A DNA stretch of 64,000 nt from an uncultured Gemmatimonadota bacterium (GTDB lineage Bacteria; Gemmatimonadota; Gemmatimonadetes; Gemmatimonadales; Gemmatimonadaceae): contig CAIVZZ010000001.1 of NCBI GenBank assembly GCA_903910555.1, positions 186,001 through 250,000 of the forward strand. The letters run 5' to 3'. A program made the translations under genes and the position numbers. Position 1 is the first letter of the stretch. Each line of letters begins with the position of its first letter. Under the pieces are notes generated by a model. The model did not search any database. It saw only the letters and a program-made list of their open reading frames with translations, and had not been told where the DNA came from. This document shows positions 16,358 to 25,459 of this stretch, piece by piece.

Positions 16358-18583
16358 ATGAGCACTTCACACGTCACTCCTCGCTCCGCAGCCATGCGCG
16401 CGATAGCCACGCGCGTGGTCACTGCACCCGACATCCCGGCCTCGAACGACACGCCGGTCCCGACGTCGCAGTATTTCGGGATGAACACGCTTGGCGCACG
16501 CCAGATGCGCGACAAGCTGCCGAAGGAGATCTACGTAAAGCTCGTCGCGTCGATCCGGCTCGGTAAAAAGCTCGACCTCGACATCGCGCCCGCCGTGGCG
16601 GCGGTCATCAAGGAATGGGCGCTCTCGCGCGGCGTGACACACTTCTGCCACTGGTTCCAGCCGCAGACCGGCCTCACCGCCGAAAAACACGACTCGTTCC
16701 TCGCGATCGATGAGAACAAGCTGCCGGTCGAGCAGTTCACCGGCGATCAGCTCATTCAGAGCGAGCCCGATGCGTCGAGCTTTCCGTCCGGCGGACTGCG
16801 CGCCACGTGGGAAGCGCGCGGTTACACGGCGTGGAATCCGGCATCACCCGTTTTCATTCTGGAATCGCCGGGCGCAAAAACGCTCTGCATTCCGTCGGCA
16901 TTCATTGGATATCATGGCGAAGCGCTCGACGAGCTGACGCCACTGCTACGCTCGAGCGATATCCTGTCGCAAAAAACGATTGAGCTGCTCGATCTGATCG
17001 GTGACAAAGGCGCGCTCCGCGTATTCACTACGCTCGGACCCGAGCAGGAATATTTCCTGATCGATCGCACGCACTTCGCAATGCGCCCCGATCTCGTCAT
17101 GGGCGGCCGCACGCTGATCGGTGCTCCGCCGCCACGCGGACAGCAGCTCGAAGACCACTACTTTGGCGGAATTCCCGAGCGCATGCTCGCGTGCATCGCT
17201 GAGGTGGAATTCGAACTCTACAAGTGTGGCGTGCCGATCATGACGCGCCACAACGAAGTCGCACCCTGCCAGTTTGAAATGGCACCGGTGTTCGAGGAAA
17301 CAGACATCGCGGTCGATCACAACCAGCTCGTGATGTCGATCCTCAAGAAGGTCGCACTGCGTCACGGCCTCCAGGCGCTGCTCGCCGAGAAGCCATTCGC
17401 GGGAATCAATGGCTCCGGCAAGCACTGCAACTGGTCGATGGCGATCACGTCGGACAACGAGCTCGACGGCGTGAACCTGCTGAAGCCGGGCAAGACGCCG
17501 CACCAGAACATTCGCTTCCTGCTGATTCTCGCCGCCGTGCTCAAGGCGGTGCACAAGCACGCCGGTTTGATTCGCGCAGGCATCGCAACATCGGGCAACG
17601 AACATCGCCTCGGCGCGAACGAAGCGCCGCCTGCGATCATCTCGGTGTTCATGGGCGACATGCTCACGCGCGTGATTGACGACATCGCAGCCGGCAAGAC
17701 CGGCAAGCAGGGCGCTGCGCAGGCGATGATTCAGCTCGGCGTCGCGAAACTGCCCGACGTTGCGAAGGACAATACGGATCGCAACCGCACGTCACCGTTC
17801 GCGTTCACGGGCGCGAAGTTCGAGTTCCGGGCGGTGGGTTCGAGTCAGTCGATCGCATTTCCCGTGATGCTGCTCAACGCGACGGTCGCCGAGGCTATTG
17901 GTGAACTGACCGAGGCGATTCGCAAGGAACTCAAGACCACCGAGTCGCGCGACGACGCGGTGCTCAAGGTGATCCGCGATGCGTTCAAGCAGACGACCGC
18001 GGTGCGTTTTGAGGGAAACAACTATTCCGAAGAGTGGGTGAAGGAAGCCAAGAAGCGCGGCCTGCCGAACTTCCGCCGTTCACCCGAAGCGCTCGCGCAA
18101 ATCATCACGAAGCCGTCGCGCGAACTCTTCATGAATCTTGGGATTTTGACGAAGGAAGAGATCGACTCGCGCTACTTCATCCGGCTCGAGCGCTACATCA
18201 AGGACATGCTCATCGAGATGCACACGCTCGCTGAGATCGCGAATACGATGGTGCTTCCGGCTGGCTACGCGTATCTCGGATCGCTCGCATCGGCGGCTGC
18301 AACGGCGAAATCAGCCGGCGTGAAGCCGGCTCCGCAGCTGCAGGCCGCAAAGGATGCCGGTGTGATCGTCACGGCGCTGCAGAAGGCGTCTGCCGCACTC
18401 GTGAAGGCAATCGATAAAGCGGAATCGATGCATCACAATCCGGAGAAGCAGGCGCAGTTCCTGACGGCGGATGGCGCGAATGCGATGGATGCGGTGCGCA
18501 CGGCGAGCGACAAACTCGAGATTAATATCGGTGATGGCTACTGGCCGTTGCCGCGGTACCGCGAGATGCTGTTCCCGGTGTAG
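16358..18583 (+). CDS. glnN: glutamine synthetase type III
   Basis: A ~741-residue type III glutamine synthetase (GSIII), which makes glutamine from glutamate, ammonia and ATP. Family hallmarks include FGMNTLGARQMRDKLPK near the N-terminus, FPSGGLRATWEARGYT, GPEQEYFLID, RHNEVAPCQFEMAP, GINGSGKHCNWSM and HRLGANEAPPAI. The length matches the 720-740-residue GSIII class, much longer than GSI. The ATG at 16358 is favoured; an upstream in-frame start at 16283 would overlap the inverted-repeat leader. GSIII is known from Bacteroidetes, cyanobacteria and some other phyla. A second, GSI-type enzyme is encoded 1.7 kb away on the other strand. It converges with the next gene, leaving only 6 bases. Confidence 0.95.
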   Translation: MSTSHVTPRSAAMRAIATRVVTAPDIPASNDTPVPTSQYFGMNTLGARQMRDKLPKEIYVKLVASIRLGKKLDLDIAPAVAAVIKEWALSRGVTHFCHWFQPQTGLTAEKHDSFLAIDENKLPVEQFTGDQLIQSEPDASSFPSGGLRATWEARGYTAWNPASPVFILESPGAKTLCIPSAFIGYHGEALDELTPLLRSSDILSQKTIELLDLIGDKGALRVFTTLGPEQEYFLIDRTHFAMRPDLVMGGRTLIGAPPPRGQQLEDHYFGGIPERMLACIAEVEFELYKCGVPIMTRHNEVAPCQFEMAPVFEETDIAVDHNQLVMSILKKVALRHGLQALLAEKPFAGINGSGKHCNWSMAITSDNELDGVNLLKPGKTPHQNIRFLLILAAVLKAVHKHAGLIRAGIATSGNEHRLGANEAPPAIISVFMGDMLTRVIDDIAAGKTGKQGAAQAMIQLGVAKLPDVAKDNTDRNRTSPFAFTGAKFEFRAVGSSQSIAFPVMLLNATVAEAIGELTEAIRKELKTTESRDDAVLKVIRDAFKQTTAVRFEGNNYSEEWVKEAKKRGLPNFRRSPEALAQIITKPSRELFMNLGILTKEEIDSRYFIRLERYIKDMLIEMHTLAEIANTMVLPAGYAYLGSLASAAATAKSAGVKPAPQLQAAKDAGVIVTALQKASAALVKAIDKAESMHHNPEKQAQFLTADGANAMDAVRTASDKLEINIGDGYWPLPRYREMLFPV

Positions 18584-18589
18584 CTGCAC

Positions 18590-20260
18590 CTACCTGGCTT
18601 CACGCAGGCCGTCACGATTGCGGCCTGCGTTGATCCAGGGCACCGTCGACAGCGTGACAATCCACCGGTTCGGCAATCCCTGTGACCGCCACACGGCGCG
18701 TCCGATGTCGAGCCGGATCGGCGCCTGCGTCGGCTGATCGCGAATCTGACGGAAACCAATTCCGACAATCACCGCTCTGTAGTTCATCGGATCCGTCGCG
18801 ATGCCGTCGAAACTTCGGCGTCGATCCGAGAGCGAGACGAACCCCGCACCATCGATCACCCAGTGCCCCTCTTTTGCATATAGGTGCATCGAGCGCTCTG
18901 CCGTGATGTTGAGCGCTTGCTCAGCAAGGCGTGACGACGGCGCGAGCAATCGTAAGAGCGGATCGATCGTCGAGAGCGCAAACACATCCGGATCCGGACT
19001 GTAGATGTGCTCCCAGCCGCCGCGAATGATCCACATCCCCTTCGTCGCTTTGCGGATCAGTGTCATGCTCGTGCGAAGCGTTCCGTTCTGCCCCGAATCG
19101 GGAACCCAGTACGCCGATGACCACACGTCGCCGGTGAACACCGTGTTCGGTCCGATGAGTTCGGTGATCCCGAGCCAGCCGTCGAAATGCGTTATCGTCG
19201 CATCTCTGAAGAGTTCATGGCCGACGCCGTACACAACTTCGCCCTCGAGCCCCTCACGCAGTTCCGCCGGCGCCTGTCCCGGAACAAGCCAGTCGATCGC
19301 GCCAAAGCGGCGTGAACGGCGCGACACCCCAAGCAACGGCGCGACGAAGTTGCGCTGCACTGACGCATTGCTGAGCGATCCGCCCGGCTGCGTTACGTTC
19401 TCATTGGCGTATTCAGTCTCCACGCCGCCGACTACGGTGTACGCCGCTGTCGGGCCGAGCAGCACGAGCCGGCTCAGCGTGAACGCGCTCGCATGCTTGG
19501 TGATGTCGACATTGGTGCCGGTCGCAGAGTCGCTGCTCAACCGGCGCTCCTGACTGCTCGTGAACGCCGCGCGCCACACGTCGCGATCCGATAGTTCGCG
19601 CGTCCGCACGCTCCATACCCATTGCCGACCGTCGGAAAAGGTGCGCAGCAGTGCGGCGCCGCGAAACCGGGTGTCGAACAGGTGAGGATCGACGAGCGAA
19701 ACGGTGAGCGCATTGTTTCCGTCGACGTTCTCGCCGGCGACTGCAATCGCGCGGCCCGTACCGAGCAGGTTCACTTCCGAGAACGACGCGCGTGACGTTC
19801 CCGCCTCGGCAAACCGGAGGCTGCTGCGCAGACTCCAGGCGTCGCGCGTCCACAGCGTGAAATCCGTGACGCCATTCCCGCACTGCGTGCCCTCGAGAAT
19901 GACTTCGCTGTACAGCCCCGTCGCGCGCAAACGGCGGACAGACTCCTGCACCGCGAGTGAATCCACCGCTGCGCCGGGAGCAAAACTCAGCTCGTTCAGC
20001 GCAACGTTCAGCTGCGTCGGCCGGTGGATGTAGCGTGCGGCAGTCGTCGCAATCTTGAACGGCGTATCGACGTTCCGCGCCCTGACGGTGATCTGCCCGA
20101 CCGTCGTGCCCATCCATTCGCGCGGGAACGCGGCGTCGAGCGTGTCTGACGAACAGCTATTGGACTGTGGCGTACTCACGGCGGCCTGCGCTCCGATCGG
20201 AGACATGGCCGCGGCACTCAGAGCGAGCGCCACGAAAAGCGGGGACGCCTGCGCCCTCAC
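18590..20260 (-). CDS. outer-membrane barrel protein with a POTRA-like N-terminal region
   Basis: A 556-residue exported protein: signal peptide (1-27, ending GAQA), then a segment with POTRA-like character (RPTQLNVALNELSFAPGAAVDSLAVQESVRRLRATGLYSEVILE) as found in BamA/TamA-type assembly factors, then ~400 residues of alternating hydrophobic strands fitting an outer-membrane barrel. A clear BamA-like C-terminal motif is not seen: the end is charged (AGRNRDGLREAR), and the Omp85 VRGF loop motif was not recognised. It may be a surface-antigen-like relative or a receptor-type porin. It sits between the two glutamine synthetase genes, convergent with GSIII and 50 bases downstream of GSI on the same strand. 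Confidence 0.65.
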   Translation of the reverse strand: MRAQASPLFVALALSAAAMSPIGAQAAVSTPQSNSCSSDTLDAAFPREWMGTTVGQITVRARNVDTPFKIATTAARYIHRPTQLNVALNELSFAPGAAVDSLAVQESVRRLRATGLYSEVILEGTQCGNGVTDFTLWTRDAWSLRSSLRFAEAGTSRASFSEVNLLGTGRAIAVAGENVDGNNALTVSLVDPHLFDTRFRGAALLRTFSDGRQWVWSVRTRELSDRDVWRAAFTSSQERRLSSDSATGTNVDITKHASAFTLSRLVLLGPTAAYTVVGGVETEYANENVTQPGGSLSNASVQRNFVAPLLGVSRRSRRFGAIDWLVPGQAPAELREGLEGEVVYGVGHELFRDATITHFDGWLGITELIGPNTVFTGDVWSSAYWVPDSGQNGTLRTSMTLIRKATKGMWIIRGGWEHIYSPDPDVFALSTIDPLLRLLAPSSRLAEQALNITAERSMHLYAKEGHWVIDGAGFVSLSDRRRSFDGIATDPMNYRAVIVGIGFRQIRDQPTQAPIRLDIGRAVWRSQGLPNRWIVTLSTVPWINAGRNRDGLREAR

Positions 20261-20310
20261 GCTTTGATCATCATGCTGACCGGCTCATGCCGCACGCATC
20301 ATCGCGTCCC

Positions 20311-21675
20311 TCAGTATTTCGCGAGATAGTGATCCAGTTCCCAGGCCGACACCTGAGTGATGTACTCGCGCCACTCCTGCCGCTTCGCCGCGAGAAAATG
20401 CGAACTGATGTGCTCGCCCAGCGCGGCCGTAATCACCTCATCCTTTTCCAGCTCGTCGCACGCCTCGTTGAGGTCGTGCGGCAGGTCATCGATCCGGAGC
20501 CGGCGCTTCTCGCGATGCGACATCTCCCAGATATTCGTCTCAACTGGTTCGCGCGACGTCGCCTTCGTGACGATGCCGTCGATTCCAGCGGCCAGCATAA
20601 CAGCCAATGCAAGATACGGGTTGGCCGACGGATCAGGACTGCGAAGTTCGAGCCGCGTCCCGGTTCCGCGGCGCGCCGGCACCCGGATGAGCGGCGATCG
20701 ATTGCGCATCGACCATGCAACGTTGACTGGTGCTTCGTAACCCGGCACGAGCCTTTTATACGAGTTGACCAGTGGATTCGTGATCGCGCTCATCCCACGG
20801 GCATGCGTCAGCAACCCGCCGAGATACTGGTGTGCAATCTTGGACAGCTCGAACTCGCCTTTCGCGTCAAAGAAAGCGTTGTGGCCGTCGCGAAAGAGCG
20901 ACTGATGCGTGTGCATCCCGCTTCCGTTCTGCCCGAACACCGGCTTCGGCATGAACGACGCCACGAGACCAAACTGCTGCGCCACATGCTTCACCACAAA
21001 CCGGAACGTGGCGATGTTGTCCGCCGTCGTCATCGCGTCGGCGTAGCGGAAGTCGATCTCGTGCTGGCCGTGCGCGACCTCATGATGCGCGGCCTCGACC
21101 TCGAAACCCATCTGCTCGAGCACATCCACAATCGCGCGCCGCGCTTCCTCGCCGAGGTCCATCGGCGCGAGATCGAAGTAGCCGCCTACATCATGCGTTG
21201 TCGTCGCGGGGCCGCCGTCGGCCGCAGGGCGGAACAGAAAAAATTCCGCCTCCATGCCGGCGTTCATCGTGTATCCCATCTTCGCGGCACGTGCGACCTG
21301 GCGCCTCAATGCCGCGCGCGGATCGCCCTCAAACGGAATTCCCTCGGGCGTCGTGATGTCGCAAATCAGGCGGCCGACCCGGCTCTGCGAATCGCCGCCG
21401 GGAAAAACTTTGAACGTCGACAGATCGGGCGCGAGCAGCATGTCCGACTCTTCAATCCGAACAAAACCTTCGATCGACGAACCGTCGAACATGATGTCGC
21501 CGTCGAGCGCTTTTGAAAACTGGGACGACGGAATCTCGACGTTCTTGTTGACGCCGAGGATATCAGTGAAGGTCAGCCGCAGGAACCGCACCCCGTGCGC
21601 TTCCGCCAGCTTCAGAATGTCTTTTTTTGACGCGCCGGTCAGGTCGGCGAGCAACGATCGCGATTGGCCAGCCAC
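20311..21675 (-). CDS. glnA: glutamine synthetase type I
   Basis: A 454-residue GSI with the expected motifs: FDGSSIEGFVRIEESDM, MEAEFFLFR, EVAHGQHEIDFRYADA, GSGMHTHQSLF, NPLVNSYKRLVPGYEAP and RVPARRGTGTRLELRSPD. Where GSI-beta enzymes carry the adenylylation tyrosine (YDLP), this protein reads IDDLPHD, so it looks like the unadenylylated GSI-alpha type regulated by feedback or protein partners; this is judged by eye. The start is a GTG (21673-21675) with an upstream GAGG. With GSIII nearby, the organism has two routes to glutamine that may respond to different nitrogen states. Confidence 0.95.
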   Translation of the reverse strand: MAGQSRSLLADLTGASKKDILKLAEAHGVRFLRLTFTDILGVNKNVEIPSSQFSKALDGDIMFDGSSIEGFVRIEESDMLLAPDLSTFKVFPGGDSQSRVGRLICDITTPEGIPFEGDPRAALRRQVARAAKMGYTMNAGMEAEFFLFRPAADGGPATTTHDVGGYFDLAPMDLGEEARRAIVDVLEQMGFEVEAAHHEVAHGQHEIDFRYADAMTTADNIATFRFVVKHVAQQFGLVASFMPKPVFGQNGSGMHTHQSLFRDGHNAFFDAKGEFELSKIAHQYLGGLLTHARGMSAITNPLVNSYKRLVPGYEAPVNVAWSMRNRSPLIRVPARRGTGTRLELRSPDPSANPYLALAVMLAAGIDGIVTKATSREPVETNIWEMSHREKRRLRIDDLPHDLNEACDELEKDEVITAALGEHISSHFLAAKRQEWREYITQVSAWELDHYLAKY

Positions 21676-21822
21676 TCGTACCTCGAACAGTGTTTCCTAT
21701 GGGACTGGCCGCCACCAAAGCGGCCCGCAAGGCTTTAAATATCAGGCTCGGGCGGCCCGGAGGGCAAATCCGTAAAGCCCCGCCATCCCGGTAGATACGT
21801 GGTATGACTTAGCTTTCACGCC

Positions 21823-22608
21823 ATGAGTTCATCCGAATCCTCGACCCCCTGCCCTCGTTGCAAGGCACCCGCCAGCGGACGCTTTTGCGCCAGCTGCGGT
21901 GCTGCGCTCGCCGGAGCTAACTGCACCGCGTGCGACCAGCCGCTCACGCCCGGCGCACGTTTCTGTCATCACTGCGGCGCTTCTGTCGGAACGGCCGCTC
22001 CGTCGGTCAAGTCTGCGCTGCCATGGATCGTGCCGGGCATCGCGGTAATGGCGCTCGTGGCCTTTCTCATCGGACAGCGTGTCGCGCACGGTTCGGCTGC
22101 CGCTTCCGCCGACGCACCTGCGCCCGCCGGCATGCGCGCGCCAGACATCTCCTCGATGAGCCCCGACGAGCGTGCGAGCAAGCTCTTCGACATCGTCATG
22201 CGTTTCGGCGAAGAAGGGAAAATCGACAGCCTGAAGTTCTTCGCACCGATGGCCGTGCAGGCCTACGACATGCTGGGCCCGCCGACGATTCACACGCGCT
22301 ATGATGTCGGCATGATCGGAATTGTGAGCGGCGACATTACGCTCGCGCGCGCCGAAGCCGATACTATCCTCGCGACAAACAAGACAAACCTGCTCGGATT
22401 GGTTCTCGCGATGAAAGCCGCGGGACTCCGCCAGGACACGAAAGCGCGCGCGGAATATCTGCGACGTTTGGTCGCCGCCGAACCCGCCGAGCGCGCGAAG
22501 AGTGTGAAAGAGTACGAAGAGCACAAAGCCGATATCGACGCAGCGCTCAAGCCGGACACGCCCAACACACCGACAAAAATCCAAACGCCCGGAGTACGCA
22601 AGCCGTGA
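21823..22608 (+). CDS. zinc-ribbon membrane protein of unknown function
   Basis: A 261-residue protein with two N-terminal zinc ribbons (CPRCKAPASGRFCASC and CTACDQPLTPGARFCHHC), then one transmembrane helix (residues ~67-90, ALPWIVPGIAVMALVAFLIG), then a helical periplasmic or soluble region (residues ~110-240) resembling TPR-like repeats. Double zinc-ribbon/TM proteins are common but their role is not defined. Its stop codon overlaps the mqnD start by 4 bases (GTGA), so it is translationally coupled to a menaquinone gene, without an obvious functional connection. Confidence 0.8.
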   Translation: MSSSESSTPCPRCKAPASGRFCASCGAALAGANCTACDQPLTPGARFCHHCGASVGTAAPSVKSALPWIVPGIAVMALVAFLIGQRVAHGSAAASADAPAPAGMRAPDISSMSPDERASKLFDIVMRFGEEGKIDSLKFFAPMAVQAYDMLGPPTIHTRYDVGMIGIVSGDITLARAEADTILATNKTNLLGLVLAMKAAGLRQDTKARAEYLRRLVAAEPAERAKSVKEYEEHKADIDAALKPDTPNTPTKIQTPGVRKP

Positions 22609-23468
22609 CGCAAGTGATTCACGTTGCCCATAGCCCTGATTCCGACGACGCGTTCATGTTCTACGCGCTCGCCGAGGGACTCGTCGAAACAGACGGGATC
22701 ACCTATGTGCACGAACTGCAGGATATCGAGTCTTTGAACCAGCGCGCGCTGCGCGGTGAGCTGGAAGTCACCGCCGTTTCAATTCATGCGTACGCGTCGC
22801 TCACCGATCGCTACGCGCTGCTCACGAGCGGCGCGTCGATGGGCGATCGCTACGGGCCGCGTCTGGTTTCGCGCACGCCGGCCACGAAAGCCGACGTCCG
22901 CGGCAAGCGGATCGCGATTCCGGGCCCGCTCACGAGCGCGTATCTCGCGCTCCGTTTGTACGAACCAGACTTCGTTCCGGTGTTCATTGCGTTCGACCAG
23001 ATCGAGGACGCCGTGGTGAACGGAGACGTCGACCTCGGCCTGCTCATTCACGAAGGCCAGCTGACCTTCGGCGAGCGCGGACTGCATCTCGTTGCCGACA
23101 TGGGCGAATGGTGGTTCCAGGAGACAGGCCTTCCGCTTCCTCTTGGCGGAAATGTCATTCGAAAAGACCTCGGATTGCCACTAATGCAGAAAATTTCGCG
23201 ACATCTTCGCGACAGTATCGCATACGGATTGCAACATCGCCGCGAGGCACTCGACCACGCGATGCGCTACGCCCGAGGGCTCGACCGGGCAAAAGCCGAT
23301 ACTTTCGTGGGTATGTATGTCAATGACTGGACTCTCGATTACGGCGACCGTGGCCGCAGCGCAATTCGCGAGCTGCTCGGTCGCGGCGTGGCCGCGGGAA
23401 TCATCTCCAAGAACGTGACCGTCGAGTTCGTCGAAGACGCACCGCCCGGGGCATCCTCACCGAAATGA
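22605..23468 (+). CDS. mqnD: 1,4-dihydroxy-6-naphthoate synthase (futalosine menaquinone pathway)
   Basis: 287 residues with the MqnD signature: HSPDSDDAFMFYAL at the N-terminus, SIHAYASLTDRYALL, the periplasmic-binding-protein-like fold and GLPLPLGGNVIRKDLG. MqnD converts cyclic dehypoxanthine futalosine to 1,4-dihydroxy-6-naphthoate in menaquinone synthesis. Its presence implies the futalosine rather than the classical Men pathway; the partner genes mqnA, B and C are not in this window. The GTG start overlaps the preceding stop (GTGA), and its own stop overlaps the next ATG (ATGA), so the three genes form one operon. Confidence 0.94.
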   Translation: MTQVIHVAHSPDSDDAFMFYALAEGLVETDGITYVHELQDIESLNQRALRGELEVTAVSIHAYASLTDRYALLTSGASMGDRYGPRLVSRTPATKADVRGKRIAIPGPLTSAYLALRLYEPDFVPVFIAFDQIEDAVVNGDVDLGLLIHEGQLTFGERGLHLVADMGEWWFQETGLPLPLGGNVIRKDLGLPLMQKISRHLRDSIAYGLQHRREALDHAMRYARGLDRAKADTFVGMYVNDWTLDYGDRGRSAIRELLGRGVAAGIISKNVTVEFVEDAPPGASSPK

Positions 23469-24574
23469 GCGATCAGTCGCCGTCGGCAGCACGCATCACC
23501 CGCGCATTTCACGCGATCGGCGAGCCCACGGTTCGCCGCGTCCTCGTCGTCGACGACGAAGATTCGATTCGCAACGCAATTGGAAAATTCCTCAAAGCCC
23601 GCGGCTACGATGTCGCCGTCGCCGAGAGTGGAGATGTCGCTCTCGAAATGCTGCAGCGCGAACGTTTCGACGCACTGCTCTGCGACGTGCGTATGCCGGG
23701 GATGGCGGGAACCGAAGTCGTGCCGCGCGCGATCGAACTGCGCCCGGACCTCGCCGTGCTGATGCTCACCGCGGTGAACGACGCTCCCACCGCCACCGAA
23801 GTCCTCTCGCATGGCGCGATGGACTACCTGATGAAACCGGTTGAGCTCGACGATCTCGCGAAAGCCGTCGAGCGCGCGCTGCGAAAACGCGATCTTGAAA
23901 TCCAGCAGCGAAATGTCGAGCGGATGATTCGCGAGGAAGTCGCGCTGCGCACGGAAGAACTGCGCCGAGAACAGGCGCTGCTCGCCGAAATCTCCATCTC
24001 GATCGTCCGCGCACTCGTGAACGCACAGGAAGCAAAGGATCCGTTTCTGCGCGGACATTCGCAGCGCGTCGCCGCGATGGGCGCTGCGATCGCGTCCGCC
24101 ATGGGACTGGCCGATGACGCCGTCGAAGACATCCGCCTTTCGGGCCAGCTGCATGATATCGGCAAGATCGGCATTCCCGAGTCACTCTTGCACAAAGCGG
24201 GTCCGCTGACCGAAGAGGAGTACACGCGCGTGAAGGAACACGTGCGGATCGGCATGGACATCCTCTCGCCGCTGACACCGTTGATGCGGGTATTGCCGGC
24301 GATCCAGGATCACCATGAACGCTGGGATGGAAGCGGTTACCCGCGACAGCTCTCAGGTGAACAGATTTCGCTCGGCGGCCGGATCCTCGCCGCCGTCGAT
24401 GCATTCGACGCCCTCACGTCCCGGCGCGCATATCGTGAGCCGCTGACTCCGCACGAGACACTCGACTTGCTCTCGAGCACCGCCGGTGCCCACCTCGATC
24501 CAATCGTCGTCGAGGCGCTTCGCCGGATGGTGCTCGGACGCACCTCCTTGCATTTCATCGACGAAGCGCACTAA
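23465..24574 (+). CDS. response regulator with REC and HD-GYP domains (RpfG-like)
   Basis: Residues ~24-140 form a receiver domain (phospho-acceptor Asp about 74, in LLCDVRMPG; Lys in MKPVEL). After a helical linker, residues ~180-360 form an HD-GYP domain with HDIGKIGIP, HVRIGMDIL, HHERWDGSGYP and the AAVDAFDALTSRRAYR segment. All metal-binding residues of active HD-GYP enzymes appear intact, so it probably hydrolyses c-di-GMP to GMP or pGpG. It is translationally coupled to mqnD by an ATGA overlap. No histidine kinase is adjacent. It has the domain pairing of RpfG from Xanthomonas. Confidence 0.92.
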   Translation: MSDQSPSAARITRAFHAIGEPTVRRVLVVDDEDSIRNAIGKFLKARGYDVAVAESGDVALEMLQRERFDALLCDVRMPGMAGTEVVPRAIELRPDLAVLMLTAVNDAPTATEVLSHGAMDYLMKPVELDDLAKAVERALRKRDLEIQQRNVERMIREEVALRTEELRREQALLAEISISIVRALVNAQEAKDPFLRGHSQRVAAMGAAIASAMGLADDAVEDIRLSGQLHDIGKIGIPESLLHKAGPLTEEEYTRVKEHVRIGMDILSPLTPLMRVLPAIQDHHERWDGSGYPRQLSGEQISLGGRILAAVDAFDALTSRRAYREPLTPHETLDLLSSTAGAHLDPIVVEALRRMVLGRTSLHFIDEAH

Positions 24575-24655
24575 CTGTGTGCTTCAGATTGGCTGAATAG
24601 CGGCGTTTATTCATCGCGCATTGCGTGCGCGTCCGTTTCAGTCCGACAGCTGCGC

Positions 24656-24684
24656 TTGACGGTTTGCCGTGTGCGGTGTATTGA
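24656..24684 (+). promoter_or_regulatory. candidate sigma-70-type promoter upstream of the histone-like gene
   Basis: TTGACG (24656-24661) is separated by 17 bases from TATTGA (24679-24684), about 52 bases before the ATG. The -35 box is good (5 of 6), the -10 box poor. Confidence 0.35.
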
Positions 24685-24736
24685 GGTTCATTCAGCGGTG
24701 TAGCGTCAGCCATTTTTTATTCCGACAGGAGGCACC

Positions 24737-25375
24737 ATGACTCGCGGCGATAACATGCACAACGAGAAATCCTTCGACCGCGACGACGAGGGAGAAGAGC
24801 TCGGCGGCTTCACCGGCGGCATTCCGTACGACGACGATGAAGACGAGGATGGCGGCTGGGCGATCAATAAGGATCAGAGCGATTCACTGTGGGATAGCGC
24901 CGAAGAATCCGACGATGACGACGACGCCGAGACGACCGAGCTCGTCGACGCCGGCGAAGGCGCGGAAGAAGAAGAACCCGATCTGTTCGGCGGCAGCATT
25001 GCGCCGCGCCGCCGCGGACGCCGGCCGGCCGAAAAGCCAGCGCCGTCGGCCATGCCCGCAGCCGCTCCGACGGCCGCTGCCGCACCAGCCTCTGCCGCGA
25101 AGAAAGGCGCCCCGGCACCGAAGGCTGCTCCCGCTGTGAAAGCTGTTGCGAAAGCAGTCGCGAAGCCCGCGGCGAAAGTAGCGGCCAAAGCCGCTGCCAA
25201 GCCCGCCGCGAAACCGGCGGCAAAGGCTGCCAAGGCAAAACCGGCGCCCAAGGCGAAGGCGAAAGCGAAGCCGGCAAAGAAAGCGCCGAAGGCAAAGGCG
25301 AAGCCCGCAAAGAGCGCAAAAAAGCCGGCGGCCAAAGCAAAGAAGCCGACCAAAAAGGCGCATCCAAAGAAGTAG
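24737..25375 (+). CDS. histone H1-like protein with acidic N-terminus and Lys/Ala/Pro-rich C-terminal tail
   Basis: 212 residues in two contrasting halves. Residues 1-~95 are strongly acidic (runs such as YDDDEDEDGG and EESDDDDDAE); residues ~97-212 are almost entirely Ala, Lys and Pro in AAKPAAK/AKPAKKA-type repeats, as in eukaryotic H1 tails, bacterial AlgP and Hc1-like proteins. Such tails bind DNA non-specifically and compact the nucleoid; the acidic half may modulate that. A strong ribosome site (CAGGAGG) precedes the ATG. The low-complexity sequence is prone to repeat-length change. It is a single gene with a hairpin after it. Confidence 0.75.
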   Translation: MTRGDNMHNEKSFDRDDEGEELGGFTGGIPYDDDEDEDGGWAINKDQSDSLWDSAEESDDDDDAETTELVDAGEGAEEEEPDLFGGSIAPRRRGRRPAEKPAPSAMPAAAPTAAAAPASAAKKGAPAPKAAPAVKAVAKAVAKPAAKVAAKAAAKPAAKPAAKAAKAKPAPKAKAKAKPAKKAPKAKAKPAKSAKKPAAKAKKPTKKAHPKK

Positions 25376-25397
25376 CTGAGCTCTTCTAGCTTGCCTT

Positions 25398-25422
25398 AAC
25401 GCGCCCGCACGCCGGGCGCGTT
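25398..25422 (+). terminator. GC-rich hairpin after the histone-like gene
   Basis: A perfect 10-bp stem AACGCGCCCG / CGGGCGCGTT with a 5-nt loop, 22 bases after the stop codon. Only a short TT follows, so termination strength is uncertain. Confidence 0.6.
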
Positions 25423-25459
25423 CCTCGAAGTTTCCCGGCGCCAGAGTTATCCTACGCGG

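Noticed and set aside
24864-25367. Long minus-strand open frames opposite the histone-like gene
   Set aside because: They arise from the low-complexity Ala/Lys/Pro codons; the product is a Leu/Phe/Gly-rich repeat.
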